A stretch of 10,113 nucleotides of DNA from CAZYWA01 sp964650975 [NCBI: uncultured bacterium] (GTDB lineage Bacteria > JADJOY01), in assembly GCA_964650975.1 (NCBI GenBank), contig CAZYWA010000271.1:1-10113 (forward strand). Reading direction: 5' to 3'. Numbering within the stretch: the stretch's first letter is position 1; every line of letters starts with the position of its first letter. The notes under the pieces were generated by a model, which was not told the DNA's origin, ran no database searches, and saw nothing but the letters and a program-made list of their open reading frames with translations. Positions 1-6,492 of this stretch are shown here, in pieces. The position numbers and the translations under genes are program-made.

Positions 1-60
1 CCGGATGCACTCGCTGGGTGTGAGCCCCCATCGCGCGGGCGAATGCAGGCGAGGCGAGCG

Positions 61-81
61 CACGATCGAGTCTCGATCGTG
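61..81. promoter_or_regulatory. Inverted repeat upstream of the liv operon, possible operator
   Basis: A perfect 9-bp inverted repeat: the left arm CACGATCGA at 61-69 and the right arm TCGATCGTG at 73-81 are separated by the 3 bases GTC. It lies about 90 bp upstream of the candidate livJ promoter. There is no T-run behind it, so it does not look like an intrinsic terminator. The size and symmetry would suit a dimeric repressor or activator, but no regulator gene is in the window. It could also be the 3' end structure of a transcript entering from the left. Confidence 0.35.
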
Positions 82-86
82 GCCGA

Positions 87-161
87 GCCGTGCCCGAGCA
101 CGGCCACCGGACGGCCGGCGCCCGAGTCGGAGCTCGGCGAAACTGCGACACGTCCGTCGCA
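87..161. repeat. Cluster of three short hairpins before the livJ promoter
   Basis: Three perfect inverted repeats follow one another. GCCGTGC (87-93) pairs with GCACGGC (98-104) around a 4-nt loop. CCGAG (122-126) pairs with CTCGG (133-137) around a 6-nt loop. TGCGAC (144-149) pairs with GTCGCA (156-161) around a 6-nt loop. They lie upstream of the probable start of liv transcription. They may be the tail of an upstream transcript or chance structure in GC-rich DNA. No gene is visible in 1-228. Confidence 0.25.
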
Positions 162-169
162 CCTCGTCC

Positions 170-199
170 TTGCGGCGGCGGCGAGCGCTCGGCTATAAC
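170..199 (+). promoter_or_regulatory. Candidate sigma70-type promoter of the liv operon
   Basis: A -35-like TTGCGG at 170-175 and a -10-like TATAAC at 194-199 are separated by 18 bp. The -10 box matches the consensus at 5 of 6 positions and is one of few AT-rich spots in this leader. Transcription would start near 206, giving a leader of about 23 nt that carries the AGAGGA Shine-Dalgarno (217-222), 6 nt before the ATG at 229. Confidence 0.5.
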
Positions 200-228
200 G
201 CGACCGCACTCGGACGAGAGGAAAACCC

Positions 229-1377
229 ATGAAAACAAGGGTATTCGAAGGGCTCGGCGGGATCCCGCGCACGCTCTCGCTGGTGGCGCTCGGTGCCGTG
301 CTCGCGGTTCCCGCGCGCGCCGAGGACATCCGCATCGGCGAGTTCGCGTCGATGACCGGCACCACGGCCACGTTCGGTCAGTCGATGAACAACGGCATCA
401 CCCTCGCGATCGACGAGACCAACGGCGCGGGCGGCGTGTTGGGGAAGAAGATCCAGCTCCTGGTCGAGGACGACGAGTCGAAGCCGGAAGAGGCCAAGAC
501 CGCGGTCATCAAGCTCATCAAGCAGCAGAAGGTGGTGGCGCTGCTCGGCGAGGTCGCGAGCAGCCGCTCGCTGGCCGCGGCGCCCGAGGCCCAGCACGCC
601 GGCATTCCGATGGTGACTCCCGCGTCCACCAATCCCAAGGTCACGCAGATCGGCGACTACATCTTCCGCACCTGCTTCATCGATCCGTTCCAGGGCAGCA
701 CCATGGCGAAGTTCGCCCACGACACGCTCAAGGCGAACCAGGTCGCGATCCTGAAGGACGTGAAGAACGACTACAGCGTCGGGCTGGCCGAGTTCTTCGA
801 GAAGACCTTCACTGGCCTGGGCGGGCAGATCGTCGCCAACGAGAGCTACTCGGAGGGCGACACCGAGTTCCGGGCACAGCTCACCGCGATCCGCAGCAAG
901 AGCCCGCAGGCGATCTACGTTCCCGGCTACTACACCGAGGTCGGGCTGATCGCGCGCACCGCTCGCGAGCTCGGCCTCAAGGTGCCGCTCTTGGGCGGCG
1001 ACGGCTGGGATTCGGACAAGACCCTCGAGATCGGTGGCGACGCGGTGAACGGCAGCTACTACACCAACCACTATTCGGCCGAGGATCCGGGACCGGCGGT
1101 GCAGAACTTCATCCAGAAGTACAAGGGCAAGTACGGCGCGGTCCCCGACGCGATGGCGGTGCTCGGCTACGACGCCGCGAAGATCCTGGTCGACTCGATC
1201 AAGCGCGCCGGCTCGACCGACGGCGCCAAGATCCGCGATGCGCTCGCCAAGACCAAGGACTACCCGGGCGTTTCGGGATCGATCACCATCGACGCCGAGC
1301 GCAACTCGCAGAAGAACATCGTGGTGCTCAAGATCGACGGCGGGAAGGTCAAGTTCCAGAGCTCGATCGCGCCGTGA
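229..1377 (+). CDS. livJ: Branched-chain amino acid-type ABC transporter, periplasmic binding protein
   Basis: This 382-residue protein is the solute receptor of a Liv/HAAT-family importer; it would capture the substrate in the periplasm and hand it to LivH-LivM. Residues 1-31 form a signal peptide: basic start, hydrophobic stretch near 16-27, and an ARA cleavage site after residue 31. There is no lipobox cysteine, so it should be soluble. The mature protein starts with the family pattern IRIGEFASMTG. It contains GEVASSRSLA (108-117) and TPASTNPKVTQ (130-140), which correspond to the ligand-contact loops of LivJ-type proteins. Length is close to E. coli LivJ (about 367). The ATG at 229 has an AGAGGA Shine-Dalgarno 6 nt upstream. 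The family also binds aromatic acids, amides and short carboxylates, so leucine specificity is not established; the symbol marks the family role. Confidence 0.9.
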   Translation: MKTRVFEGLGGIPRTLSLVALGAVLAVPARAEDIRIGEFASMTGTTATFGQSMNNGITLAIDETNGAGGVLGKKIQLLVEDDESKPEEAKTAVIKLIKQQKVVALLGEVASSRSLAAAPEAQHAGIPMVTPASTNPKVTQIGDYIFRTCFIDPFQGSTMAKFAHDTLKANQVAILKDVKNDYSVGLAEFFEKTFTGLGGQIVANESYSEGDTEFRAQLTAIRSKSPQAIYVPGYYTEVGLIARTARELGLKVPLLGGDGWDSDKTLEIGGDAVNGSYYTNHYSAEDPGPAVQNFIQKYKGKYGAVPDAMAVLGYDAAKILVDSIKRAGSTDGAKIRDALAKTKDYPGVSGSITIDAERNSQKNIVVLKIDGGKVKFQSSIAP

Positions 1378-1417
1378 GGCGGCGATGTCCTCCGAGGGCT
1401 GCTAGCACCGCATCGCA

Positions 1418-1520
1418 ATCGAGCGCTGCGGACGCGAGGGACCGCGTCCCTCCAATTCCGGCCAACCGGCCGCACTCCCGCTCGGAGGGCTGCGGTCCCT
1501 CGCAGCCGCACCGTTCGGAT
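1418..1520 (+). ncRNA. Candidate structured RNA element, copy A (livJ-livH gap)
   Basis: Seen in the sequence: an enclosing stem pairs 1418-1425 with 1512-1520 (8 pairs, one G-U, one bulged G). Inside it, GGACGCG (1430-1436) pairs with CGCGTCC (1443-1449) around loop AGGGAC. Directly abutting, CTCC (1450-1453) pairs with GGAG (1484-1487) and encloses a 5-bp tetraloop hairpin (1459-1472). Directly abutting that, GGCTGCG (1488-1494) pairs with CGCAGCC (1501-1507) around loop GTCCCT. The two hexaloops are exact reverse complements. An alternative 12-bp duplex joins 1434-1445 to 1492-1503. The same plan recurs at 5042-5162 with different stem sequences. Whether it acts as RNA, and its role, is inference: possibilities include stabilising the upstream livJ message, attenuation, or an intergenic repeat family. 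Confidence 0.5.
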
Positions 1521-1542
1521 CGCCAGGGCGCCTGCTGACCCG

Positions 1543-2451
1543 ATGGCGACCTTCATCCAGCAGCTGCTGAACGGCCTGGCGTGGGGGTCGGTGTATGCGC
1601 TGATCGCGCTCGGCTACACGATGGTTTACGGCGTGCTCAAGCTCATCAACTTCGCCCACGGCGAGGTCTACATGATGGGCGCGATGACCGGTTATTACGT
1701 GGGCCGCTGGACGCAGAAGGCCGATCTGCCGATGGCGCTCAGGCTGCCGGTCACGCTGCTCGGCGCCATGGCGGCGTGTGCGGTGCTCGGTTTCGCGATC
1801 GAGAGACTGGCCTACAAGCCGCTGCGCTCCGCGAGCCGGCTTTCGGCCCTGATCACGGCGATCGGCGTGTCGCTCTTGCTGCAGAACGCCGGGCAGCTGG
1901 TGTTCGGGGCCGACCCCAAGTACTTCCCGTCGGATTCGCTGCTGCCTTACTCGGAAGTGGTGAGCGTGGGCGAGGTGGTGCTCTCCAACCGCCAGCTGGT
2001 GATCATGGTCACCGCTGTGGTGCTGATGGTGGCGCTCATGCTGTTCGTGCAGCGCACCCGGCTGGGGCGCGCGATGCGCGCGGTGGCCACCGACAAGAAC
2101 GCGGCGCAGCTGGTGGGCATTCCCGTCGACCGCATCATCTCGCTCACCTTCGTGATCGGCTCGGTGCTGGCGGCGGCCGCCGGGGTGCTGGTCGGGCTCT
2201 CGAACCCGAAGGTCGAGCCGCTCATGGGGATCATGCCGGGCCTCAAGGCGTTCGTGGCCGCGGTGCTGGGCGGCATCGGCAACATCGCCGGCGCGATGCT
2301 GGGCGGCGTGCTGCTGGGCTTGGTCGAGGTGCTGGTGTCGGGATACGGGCTCTCGACCTATCGCGACGCGGTCGCGTTCGCGCTCCTGATCGGCTTCCTG
2401 CTGTTCCGGCCCACCGGCCTCCTGGGCCGCCCCGACGTGGCGAAGGTCTGA
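1543..2451 (+). CDS. livH: Branched-chain amino acid-type ABC transporter permease LivH
   Basis: This 302-residue inner-membrane protein is one half of the translocation channel, pairing with LivM. Hydrophobic segments run through the whole length, and the family signature INFAHGE is at 35-41, followed by the Gly/Met-rich stretch typical of LivH. The cytoplasmic loop around RTRLGRAMRAVATDKNAA matches the ATPase-contacting region of this family. Length is near E. coli LivH (308). The ATG at 1543 gives the expected N-terminus with a first membrane segment near 10-30. The Shine-Dalgarno is weak: an AGGG at 1525-1528 lies 14 nt away. A 165-bp gap holding a structured element separates it from livJ, whereas livM follows 7 bp after its stop, so livH to livF look like one translationally linked unit. 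Confidence 0.92.
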   Translation: MATFIQQLLNGLAWGSVYALIALGYTMVYGVLKLINFAHGEVYMMGAMTGYYVGRWTQKADLPMALRLPVTLLGAMAACAVLGFAIERLAYKPLRSASRLSALITAIGVSLLLQNAGQLVFGADPKYFPSDSLLPYSEVVSVGEVVLSNRQLVIMVTAVVLMVALMLFVQRTRLGRAMRAVATDKNAAQLVGIPVDRIISLTFVIGSVLAAAAGVLVGLSNPKVEPLMGIMPGLKAFVAAVLGGIGNIAGAMLGGVLLGLVEVLVSGYGLSTYRDAVAFALLIGFLLFRPTGLLGRPDVAKV

Positions 2452-2458
2452 GGCTCGC

Positions 2459-3493
2459 GTGGCGATCCCACCCGGCGCGCGCCTGGCGGTCCAAGCGGCC
2501 GCGACCGTGGGCGTGGTGGCGCTGTGGGCGACCGCGATCGCGCCGCAGATCAATCCGTATTACCTGCAGGTCGTCGACTACATCGGCATCAACATCGTGA
2601 TGGCGGTGTCGCTCAACCTGATCAACGGGCACACCGGACAGTTCTCGATCGGCCACGCCGGCTTCATGGCGCTCGGCGCCTACGGTTCGGCGGCGATCAC
2701 GTACTACGGCGGACCGCACGTGCTGCCGTGGCTCACCGACGCGATCGGCCTTCCCAAGGGCGCCGCCGAAGGGATGCTGCTGAACGGCGCGATGCTCGCG
2801 GGCGGGTTGCTGGCGGCGATCGCCGGCGTGGTCGTGGGCATCCCGACGCTCAGGCTGCGCGGCGACTACCTGGCGATCGCCACGCTCGGCTTCGGCGAGA
2901 TCATCCGCGTCATCATCCTGAATCTCGACGTGGTGGGCGGCGCGCGCGGCTTCACCGACATTCCCGATCTCGCCGGTCCGTTCTGGATCTTCTTGTGGGC
3001 GGCGATCACCGTCCTAGTGGTGGCGCGGCTGGTGGCGTCGACCAAGGGGCTCGCGTTCCTCGCGGTGCGCGAGGACGAGATCGCCGCCGAGGCGGTGGGG
3101 ATCTCCACCACCCGCACCAAGGTCACCGCGTTCCTGATCGGCGCCTTCTTCGCCGGCATCGGCGGCGGGCTCTTCGCCCACAACGTCACCTACCTGCACA
3201 CCAACATGTTCACGTTCATGAAGTCGATCGAATTCATCGTGATGGTGGTGCTGGGCGGCATGGGCAGCATCAGCGGATCGGTGCTGGCCGCGATCGTGCT
3301 GACCACGCTGCCCGAGGCGCTGCGGGCGATCGACAAGTACCGGATGGTGATGTACGCGGCGCTGCTGATCGTGCTGATGCTGACTCGGCCCCAGGGATTG
3401 ATGGGGAACCGCGAGCTCCGGCTGTCGCGGCTCATGGCCGTGTTCCGTGGTCGGCGTGGCGGGGTGGCGCGCGCGCCGGGAGCGGCGTCGTGA
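2459..3493 (+). CDS. livM: Branched-chain amino acid-type ABC transporter permease LivM
   Basis: This 344-residue inner-membrane protein is the second channel subunit. Visible family motifs are GHTGQFSIGHAGFMALGAY (57-75), LRLRGDYLAIATLGFGE (131-147), with the conserved RGDYLAI loop, and GARGFTDIP (161-169). Hydrophobic segments span the protein, and a basic tail (about 310-340) would lie in the cytoplasm. It is shorter than E. coli LivM (about 425) but typical of the many LivM proteins lacking the N-terminal extension. The start is GTG at 2459; the livH stop codon forms part of the Shine-Dalgarno TGAGG (2449-2453), 5 nt before the start, which suggests translational coupling. The stop overlaps the livG start by 4 bp. 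Confidence 0.92.
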   Translation: MAIPPGARLAVQAAATVGVVALWATAIAPQINPYYLQVVDYIGINIVMAVSLNLINGHTGQFSIGHAGFMALGAYGSAAITYYGGPHVLPWLTDAIGLPKGAAEGMLLNGAMLAGGLLAAIAGVVVGIPTLRLRGDYLAIATLGFGEIIRVIILNLDVVGGARGFTDIPDLAGPFWIFLWAAITVLVVARLVASTKGLAFLAVREDEIAAEAVGISTTRTKVTAFLIGAFFAGIGGGLFAHNVTYLHTNMFTFMKSIEFIVMVVLGGMGSISGSVLAAIVLTTLPEALRAIDKYRMVMYAALLIVLMLTRPQGLMGNRELRLSRLMAVFRGRRGGVARAPGAAS

Positions 3494-4269
3494 GCGAAGG
3501 CGGACCCCTCCTCTCCGTCCAGGGACTCACCAAGTGCTTCGGCGGGCTCACGGCGGTGCAGAGCCTGGATCTGCAGGTCGAGACCGGCGAGCTGGTGGGG
3601 ATCATCGGACCCAACGGCAGCGGCAAGACCACGGCCTTCAACGTCATCACGGGCTTCTACGCGCCGACCCACGGCTCGATCCATTTCCAGGGAAAGCCCA
3701 TCCACGGCCTGCCCAGCAACCGGATCAGCCGCGCGGGCGTGGCGCGCACGTTCCAGAACATCCGGCTCTTTCCGAGCCTCACCGCGTTCGACAACGTGCG
3801 GGTCGCGTTTCACGCGAGTGTAAAGGCCGGCCTGCGCTCGGCAGTGCTGCGCGGGCGGCGGTTCATGGAGGACGAGCAGCGCATCGGTCGCGCGGCGCTC
3901 GAGCTGCTCGAGCGATTCGACCTGGCGCGGTTCGCGTTCACCGACGCCATGCACCTCCCCTACGGCGAGCAGCGGCGGCTCGAGATCGCGCGCGCGCTCG
4001 CGACCGCGCCGAGCCTGCTCTTGCTCGACGAGCCCGCGGCCGGGATGAACCCCACCGAGAAGGTCGAGCTCATGGACCTGATCCGCCGCGTGAAGCGCGA
4101 TTTCGAGCTCACCATGTTGCTCATCGACCACGACATGCGCGTGGTCATGGGCCTCTGCGAGCGCATGGTGGTGCTCGATCACGGCGAGACCATCGCGCGC
4201 GGCTCGCCGGCCGAGATCCAGCGCGACCCCAAGGTCATCGCCGCCTACCTGGGCGTCGAGGACGCCTGA
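3490..4269 (+). CDS. livG: Branched-chain amino acid-type ABC transporter ATPase LivG
   Basis: This 259-residue cytoplasmic ATPase powers transport together with LivF. Walker A is GPNGSGKTT (40-48), the Q-loop is FQN (88-90), and the signature region is LPYGEQRRLEIARAL (156-170), the variant typical of LivG in place of LSGGQ. Walker B is LLLLDEP (176-182) and the switch histidine lies in LIDHDM (211-216). The C-terminus ends near the family pattern AAYLG (251-255). Length matches E. coli LivG (255). The GTG start at 3490 overlaps the livM stop, and a GGGAG Shine-Dalgarno at 3478-3482 lies 7 nt upstream. All catalytic motifs are intact. Confidence 0.93.
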   Translation: MSEGGPLLSVQGLTKCFGGLTAVQSLDLQVETGELVGIIGPNGSGKTTAFNVITGFYAPTHGSIHFQGKPIHGLPSNRISRAGVARTFQNIRLFPSLTAFDNVRVAFHASVKAGLRSAVLRGRRFMEDEQRIGRAALELLERFDLARFAFTDAMHLPYGEQRRLEIARALATAPSLLLLDEPAAGMNPTEKVELMDLIRRVKRDFELTMLLIDHDMRVVMGLCERMVVLDHGETIARGSPAEIQRDPKVIAAYLGVEDA

Positions 4270-4289
4270 GCCGGGCCGGAGCACGAGCC

Positions 4290-5024
4290 GTGTCGGAAGC
4301 GCCGCTCCTCGAGATCCGCGACGTGCACGTCTCTTACGGCGCGGTGCGCGCCCTCGCGGGTGTGTCGCTCGAGGTGCGCGAGGGAGAGATCGTCACGCTC
4401 CTGGGGTCGAACGGCGCGGGCAAGAGCACGTTGCTCAAGACCATCTCGGGACTGGTGCCCGCGCAGCACGGGCGGATCGCGTATCGCGGCGATGGAGGGG
4501 AGATCGATCTCCTGGCGCGACCGGCCCATCGGATCGTGGCGGACGGCATCGCCCACGTGCCCGAGGGTCGCGGGGTGTTCGGCACGCTCACGGTGCTCGA
4601 GAACCTGGAGATGGGGGCTTACCTGCGTCGCGATTCGGCCCAGATCCGCGCCGATCTGGGGGAGATCTTCGAGCTCTTTCCGCGTCTCGCCGAGCGCCGC
4701 CCGCAGCGCGCCGAGACGCTCTCGGGGGGCGAGCAGCAGATGCTCGCCATCGGCCGGGCGCTCATGAGCCGGCCCAAGCTCCTGCTCATGGACGAGCCGT
4801 CGCTCGGCATCGCGCCGCTCCTGGTGAAGACGATCTTCGAGACCATCCGCGACATCAACGCGCAGCGCGGCACCACGATCCTGGTGGTCGAGCAGAACGC
4901 GCGCGTGGCGCTCGGCATCGCCCACCGCGGCTACGTCCTCGAATCGGGAACGGTGGCGCTCTCCGGATCGAGCGCCGAGCTGCGCGACAACGACGAAGTG
5001 CGGAAGGCCTATCTCGGCGGCTGA
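4290..5024 (+). CDS. livF: Branched-chain amino acid-type ABC transporter ATPase LivF
   Basis: This 244-residue cytoplasmic ATPase is the second motor subunit. Walker A is GSNGAGKST (39-47), the signature is LSGGEQQMLAIGRAL (144-158), and Walker B is LLLMDEPS (164-171). The segment VVEQNA (199-204) stands where most ABC ATPases carry the switch histidine, which is usual for LivF and not a defect. The region IAHVPEGRGVFGTLTVLENL (87-106) is highly typical of the family. E. coli LivF is 237 residues. The GTG at 4290 has GGAG at 4278-4281 with an 8-nt spacer. It follows livG by 20 bp and ends the importer operon; a 231-bp non-coding gap follows. Confidence 0.93.
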   Translation: MSEAPLLEIRDVHVSYGAVRALAGVSLEVREGEIVTLLGSNGAGKSTLLKTISGLVPAQHGRIAYRGDGGEIDLLARPAHRIVADGIAHVPEGRGVFGTLTVLENLEMGAYLRRDSAQIRADLGEIFELFPRLAERRPQRAETLSGGEQQMLAIGRALMSRPKLLLMDEPSLGIAPLLVKTIFETIRDINAQRGTTILVVEQNARVALGIAHRGYVLESGTVALSGSSAELRDNDEVRKAYLGG

Positions 5025-5041
5025 AGGCCTGCGCGACTGGC

Positions 5042-5162
5042 ACCATCGATCGCTGCCCACCGAGGGACCGGTGGGCCTCCACCAAGGATCGGAGTCGATC
5101 GGCTGGAGCGCGTGCGGTCCCTCGCGCGCGAGGCGTGGCGAAGGTGCCAAACGATCGATGGT
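5042..5162 (+). ncRNA. Candidate structured RNA element, copy B (livF-thiolase gap)
   Basis: Seen in the sequence: an 11-bp perfect enclosing stem, ACCATCGATCG (5042-5052) with CGATCGATGGT (5152-5162). Inside, GCCCACCG (5055-5062) pairs with CGGTGGGC (5069-5076) around loop AGGGAC. Abutting it, CTCCA (5077-5081) pairs with TGGAG (5104-5108) and encloses GATCG-gagt-CGATC (5087-5100). Abutting that, 5109-5116 pairs with 5123-5130 (8 pairs, one G-U) around loop GTCCCT. A small TGGC/GCCA hairpin (5136-5149) precedes the closing strand. The loops are reverse complements, and a 10-bp alternative duplex joins 5061-5070 to 5115-5124. Stems differ from copy A while the loops and junctions are the same, which supports a conserved fold. 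Function is unknown. Confidence 0.5.
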
Positions 5163-5164
5163 TT

Positions 5165-5194
5165 TTGCCGCGTGCTCGCCAGCGATGCTAGGAC
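5165..5194 (+). promoter_or_regulatory. Weak candidate promoter for the thiolase gene
   Basis: TTGCCG (5165-5170) and TAGGAC (5189-5194) are 18 bp apart, the same spacing and a similar -35 box to the liv promoter candidate. The -10 match is poor (3 of 6). It begins right after the copy B structured element, so if real it would make the thiolase independently expressed. Low confidence. Confidence 0.2.
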
Positions 5195-5213
5195 TCCCGG
5201 TCCAAAAAACTGC

Positions 5214-5238
5214 CGGCCAGGTGCTGCGTCACCGGCCG
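5214..5238 (+). promoter_or_regulatory. Hairpin in the thiolase leader, next to the ribosome binding site
   Basis: CGGCC-a-GGTG (5214-5223) pairs with CACC-GGCCG (5230-5238) as a 9-bp stem with one bulged A and a 6-nt loop, CTGCGT. It ends 4 nt before the AAAGGAG Shine-Dalgarno (5243-5249), which itself stays unpaired. It could influence initiation or mRNA stability; no T-run follows, so it is not a simple terminator. Confidence 0.3.
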
Positions 5239-5255
5239 AGCCAAAGGAGTGCGCC

Positions 5256-6422
5256 ATGAAAAAGGGCCGCGACGTGTGCGTCATCGGAGTCGGCATGACC
5301 AAGTTCGAGCGCGGCGATCGCTCGTTCATGGAGCTGGCCCAAGAGGCCGGGACCAACGCGCTCGCGATGGCCGGCGTAGGGTACGACCAGGTCGAGCAAG
5401 CGTTCGTCGGCTACGTGAACGGTATGAGCACGTCCGGGCAGCGGGCCGTCTACGGGCTCGGGATGACGGGAATCCCGGTTTACAACGTGAACAACAACTG
5501 CTCGACCGGATCGACGGCGCTCTACCTCGGCTGGCAGGCCGTGACCCACGGAGTGAACGAGTGCGTGCTGGCGCTCGGCTTCGAGAAGATGGAGAAGGGC
5601 CCGCTCGAGAACCAGCTGCAAGGCTTGAAGGAGCAGCAGCCCGCCGCCAACCCCGAGGAGAAGAAGAAAAAGCCGCCCATCGCCGCGCGCATCTTCGGCG
5701 AGGGCGGCCGCGAGCACATGGAGAAGTACGGCACCACCAAGGAGCAGTTCGCGAAGATCTCGGTCAAGAACCACCGCCACTCGGTCAACAACCCGCGCTC
5801 GCAGTACCAGGATCCGTGCACGCTCGAGGAAGTGCTCGCGTCGCGCGAGGTCTACGATCCGCTGACGCTGCTCCAGTGCTGCCCGACCTCGGACGGCTCG
5901 GCGGCGGCGATCCTGTGCTCCGAGGAGTTCGCGAAGAAGCTCGGGGTCGCGAATCCGGTGAAGATCGTCGCGTCGAGCATGACCACCGACAAGATGGAGG
6001 ACATGGGAAACGGCCGGCTCGGGATGATCGGCGTCGGCATGACCCGTGACGCGGCGAACAACGTCTACGAGATGAGCGGCTACGGTCCCAAGGACGTGCA
6101 GGTGATCGAGCTCCACGACTGCTTCTCGACCAACGAGCTCGTCACCTACGAGGGGCTCGGTCTGTGTGCCGAAGGGCAGGGCGGCCGGCTGATCGACGAG
6201 GACGCGGTCACCTACGGCGGCCAGTGGGTGGTGAATCCGTCGGGTGGGCTGCTCTCGAAGGGCCACCCGCTCGGCGCCACCGGCCTCGCGCAGTGCGCCG
6301 AGCTCACCTGGCAGCTGCTCGGCAAGGCCGACAAGCGGCAGGTGCCGGGCGCCAAGCTCGCGCTCCAGCACAACCTCGGCTTGGGCGGAGCGTGCGTCGT
6401 GACGATGTACAAGCGCGATTGA
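5256..6422 (+). CDS. SCP-x/lipid-transfer-type thiolase (acetyl-CoA acyltransferase family)
   Basis: This 388-residue protein is a thiolase-superfamily enzyme of the sterol carrier protein x / nonspecific lipid-transfer branch, expected to cleave or condense 3-ketoacyl-CoA with CoA in the cytoplasm. The nucleophilic cysteine is Cys82 in [11 protein letters not shown]. The two histidine motifs are [10 protein letters not shown] (His288) and [14 protein letters not shown] (His337), and the C-terminal active-site region is [15 protein letters not shown] (371-385) with Cys380. There is no SCP2 lipid-binding domain, unlike animal SCP-x. A lysine-rich stretch (EEKKKK, 134-139) sits in the loop domain. 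The ATG at 5256 has a strong AAAGGAG Shine-Dalgarno 5 nt upstream; an in-frame extension back to 5112 would run across the structured RNA element and is unlikely. Related enzymes act in fatty-acid, steroid side-chain and branched-chain acid breakdown. Its place after livF suggests, without proof, a shared catabolic role. Confidence 0.88.
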   Translation: MKKGRDVCVIGVGMTKFERGDRSFMELAQEAGTNALAMAGVGYDQVEQAFVGYVNGMSTSGQRAVYGLGMTGIPVYNVNNNCSTGSTALYLGWQAVTHGVNECVLALGFEKMEKGPLENQLQGLKEQQPAANPEEKKKKPPIAARIFGEGGREHMEKYGTTKEQFAKISVKNHRHSVNNPRSQYQDPCTLEEVLASREVYDPLTLLQCCPTSDGSAAAILCSEEFAKKLGVANPVKIVASSMTTDKMEDMGNGRLGMIGVGMTRDAANNVYEMSGYGPKDVQVIELHDCFSTNELVTYEGLGLCAEGQGGRLIDEDAVTYGGQWVVNPSGGLLSKGHPLGATGLAQCAELTWQLLGKADKRQVPGAKLALQHNLGLGGACVVTMYKRD

Positions 6423-6492
6423 GTCCGACGCCTCTTGCGGCGTGGCGGTGAATCGCGAATGAGAGGCCCGCGCCAGCGGCGCGGCGGCGAGC

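Noticed and set aside
122-161. Possible third copy of the structured RNA element
   Set aside because: Hairpins here also have 6-nt loops, but the loop sequences (TCGGAG, ACGTCC) are neither AGGGAC/GTCCCT nor complementary to each other, and the abutting CTCC/GGAG stem is absent.
199-204. LivF residues 199-204 (VVEQNA) lacking the switch histidine, seen as a defective ATPase
   Set aside because: This substitution is the normal state in LivF-type ATPases, and all other catalytic motifs are intact. The positions given here are residues of LivF, in the gene at 4290-5024.
1381-1524. Alternative outer pairing of GGCGAT (1381-1386) with ATCGCC (1519-1524) around copy A
   Set aside because: It overlaps the better stem 1418-1425/1512-1520 and has no counterpart in copy B.
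90-1538. Long + strand frame overlapping livJ
   Set aside because: The translation is Arg/Gly/His-rich without motifs; livJ in the other frame has a signal peptide and family motifs and fills the same DNA.
3190-4284. Minus-strand frame opposite livM and livG
   Set aside because: It is a shadow frame with no recognisable domain; the + strand carries intact Walker A, signature and Walker B motifs.
6428-6443. Hairpin ACGCC/GGCGT after the thiolase as a terminator
   Set aside because: Only 5 bp with no T-run behind it; not distinguishable from chance in GC-rich sequence.
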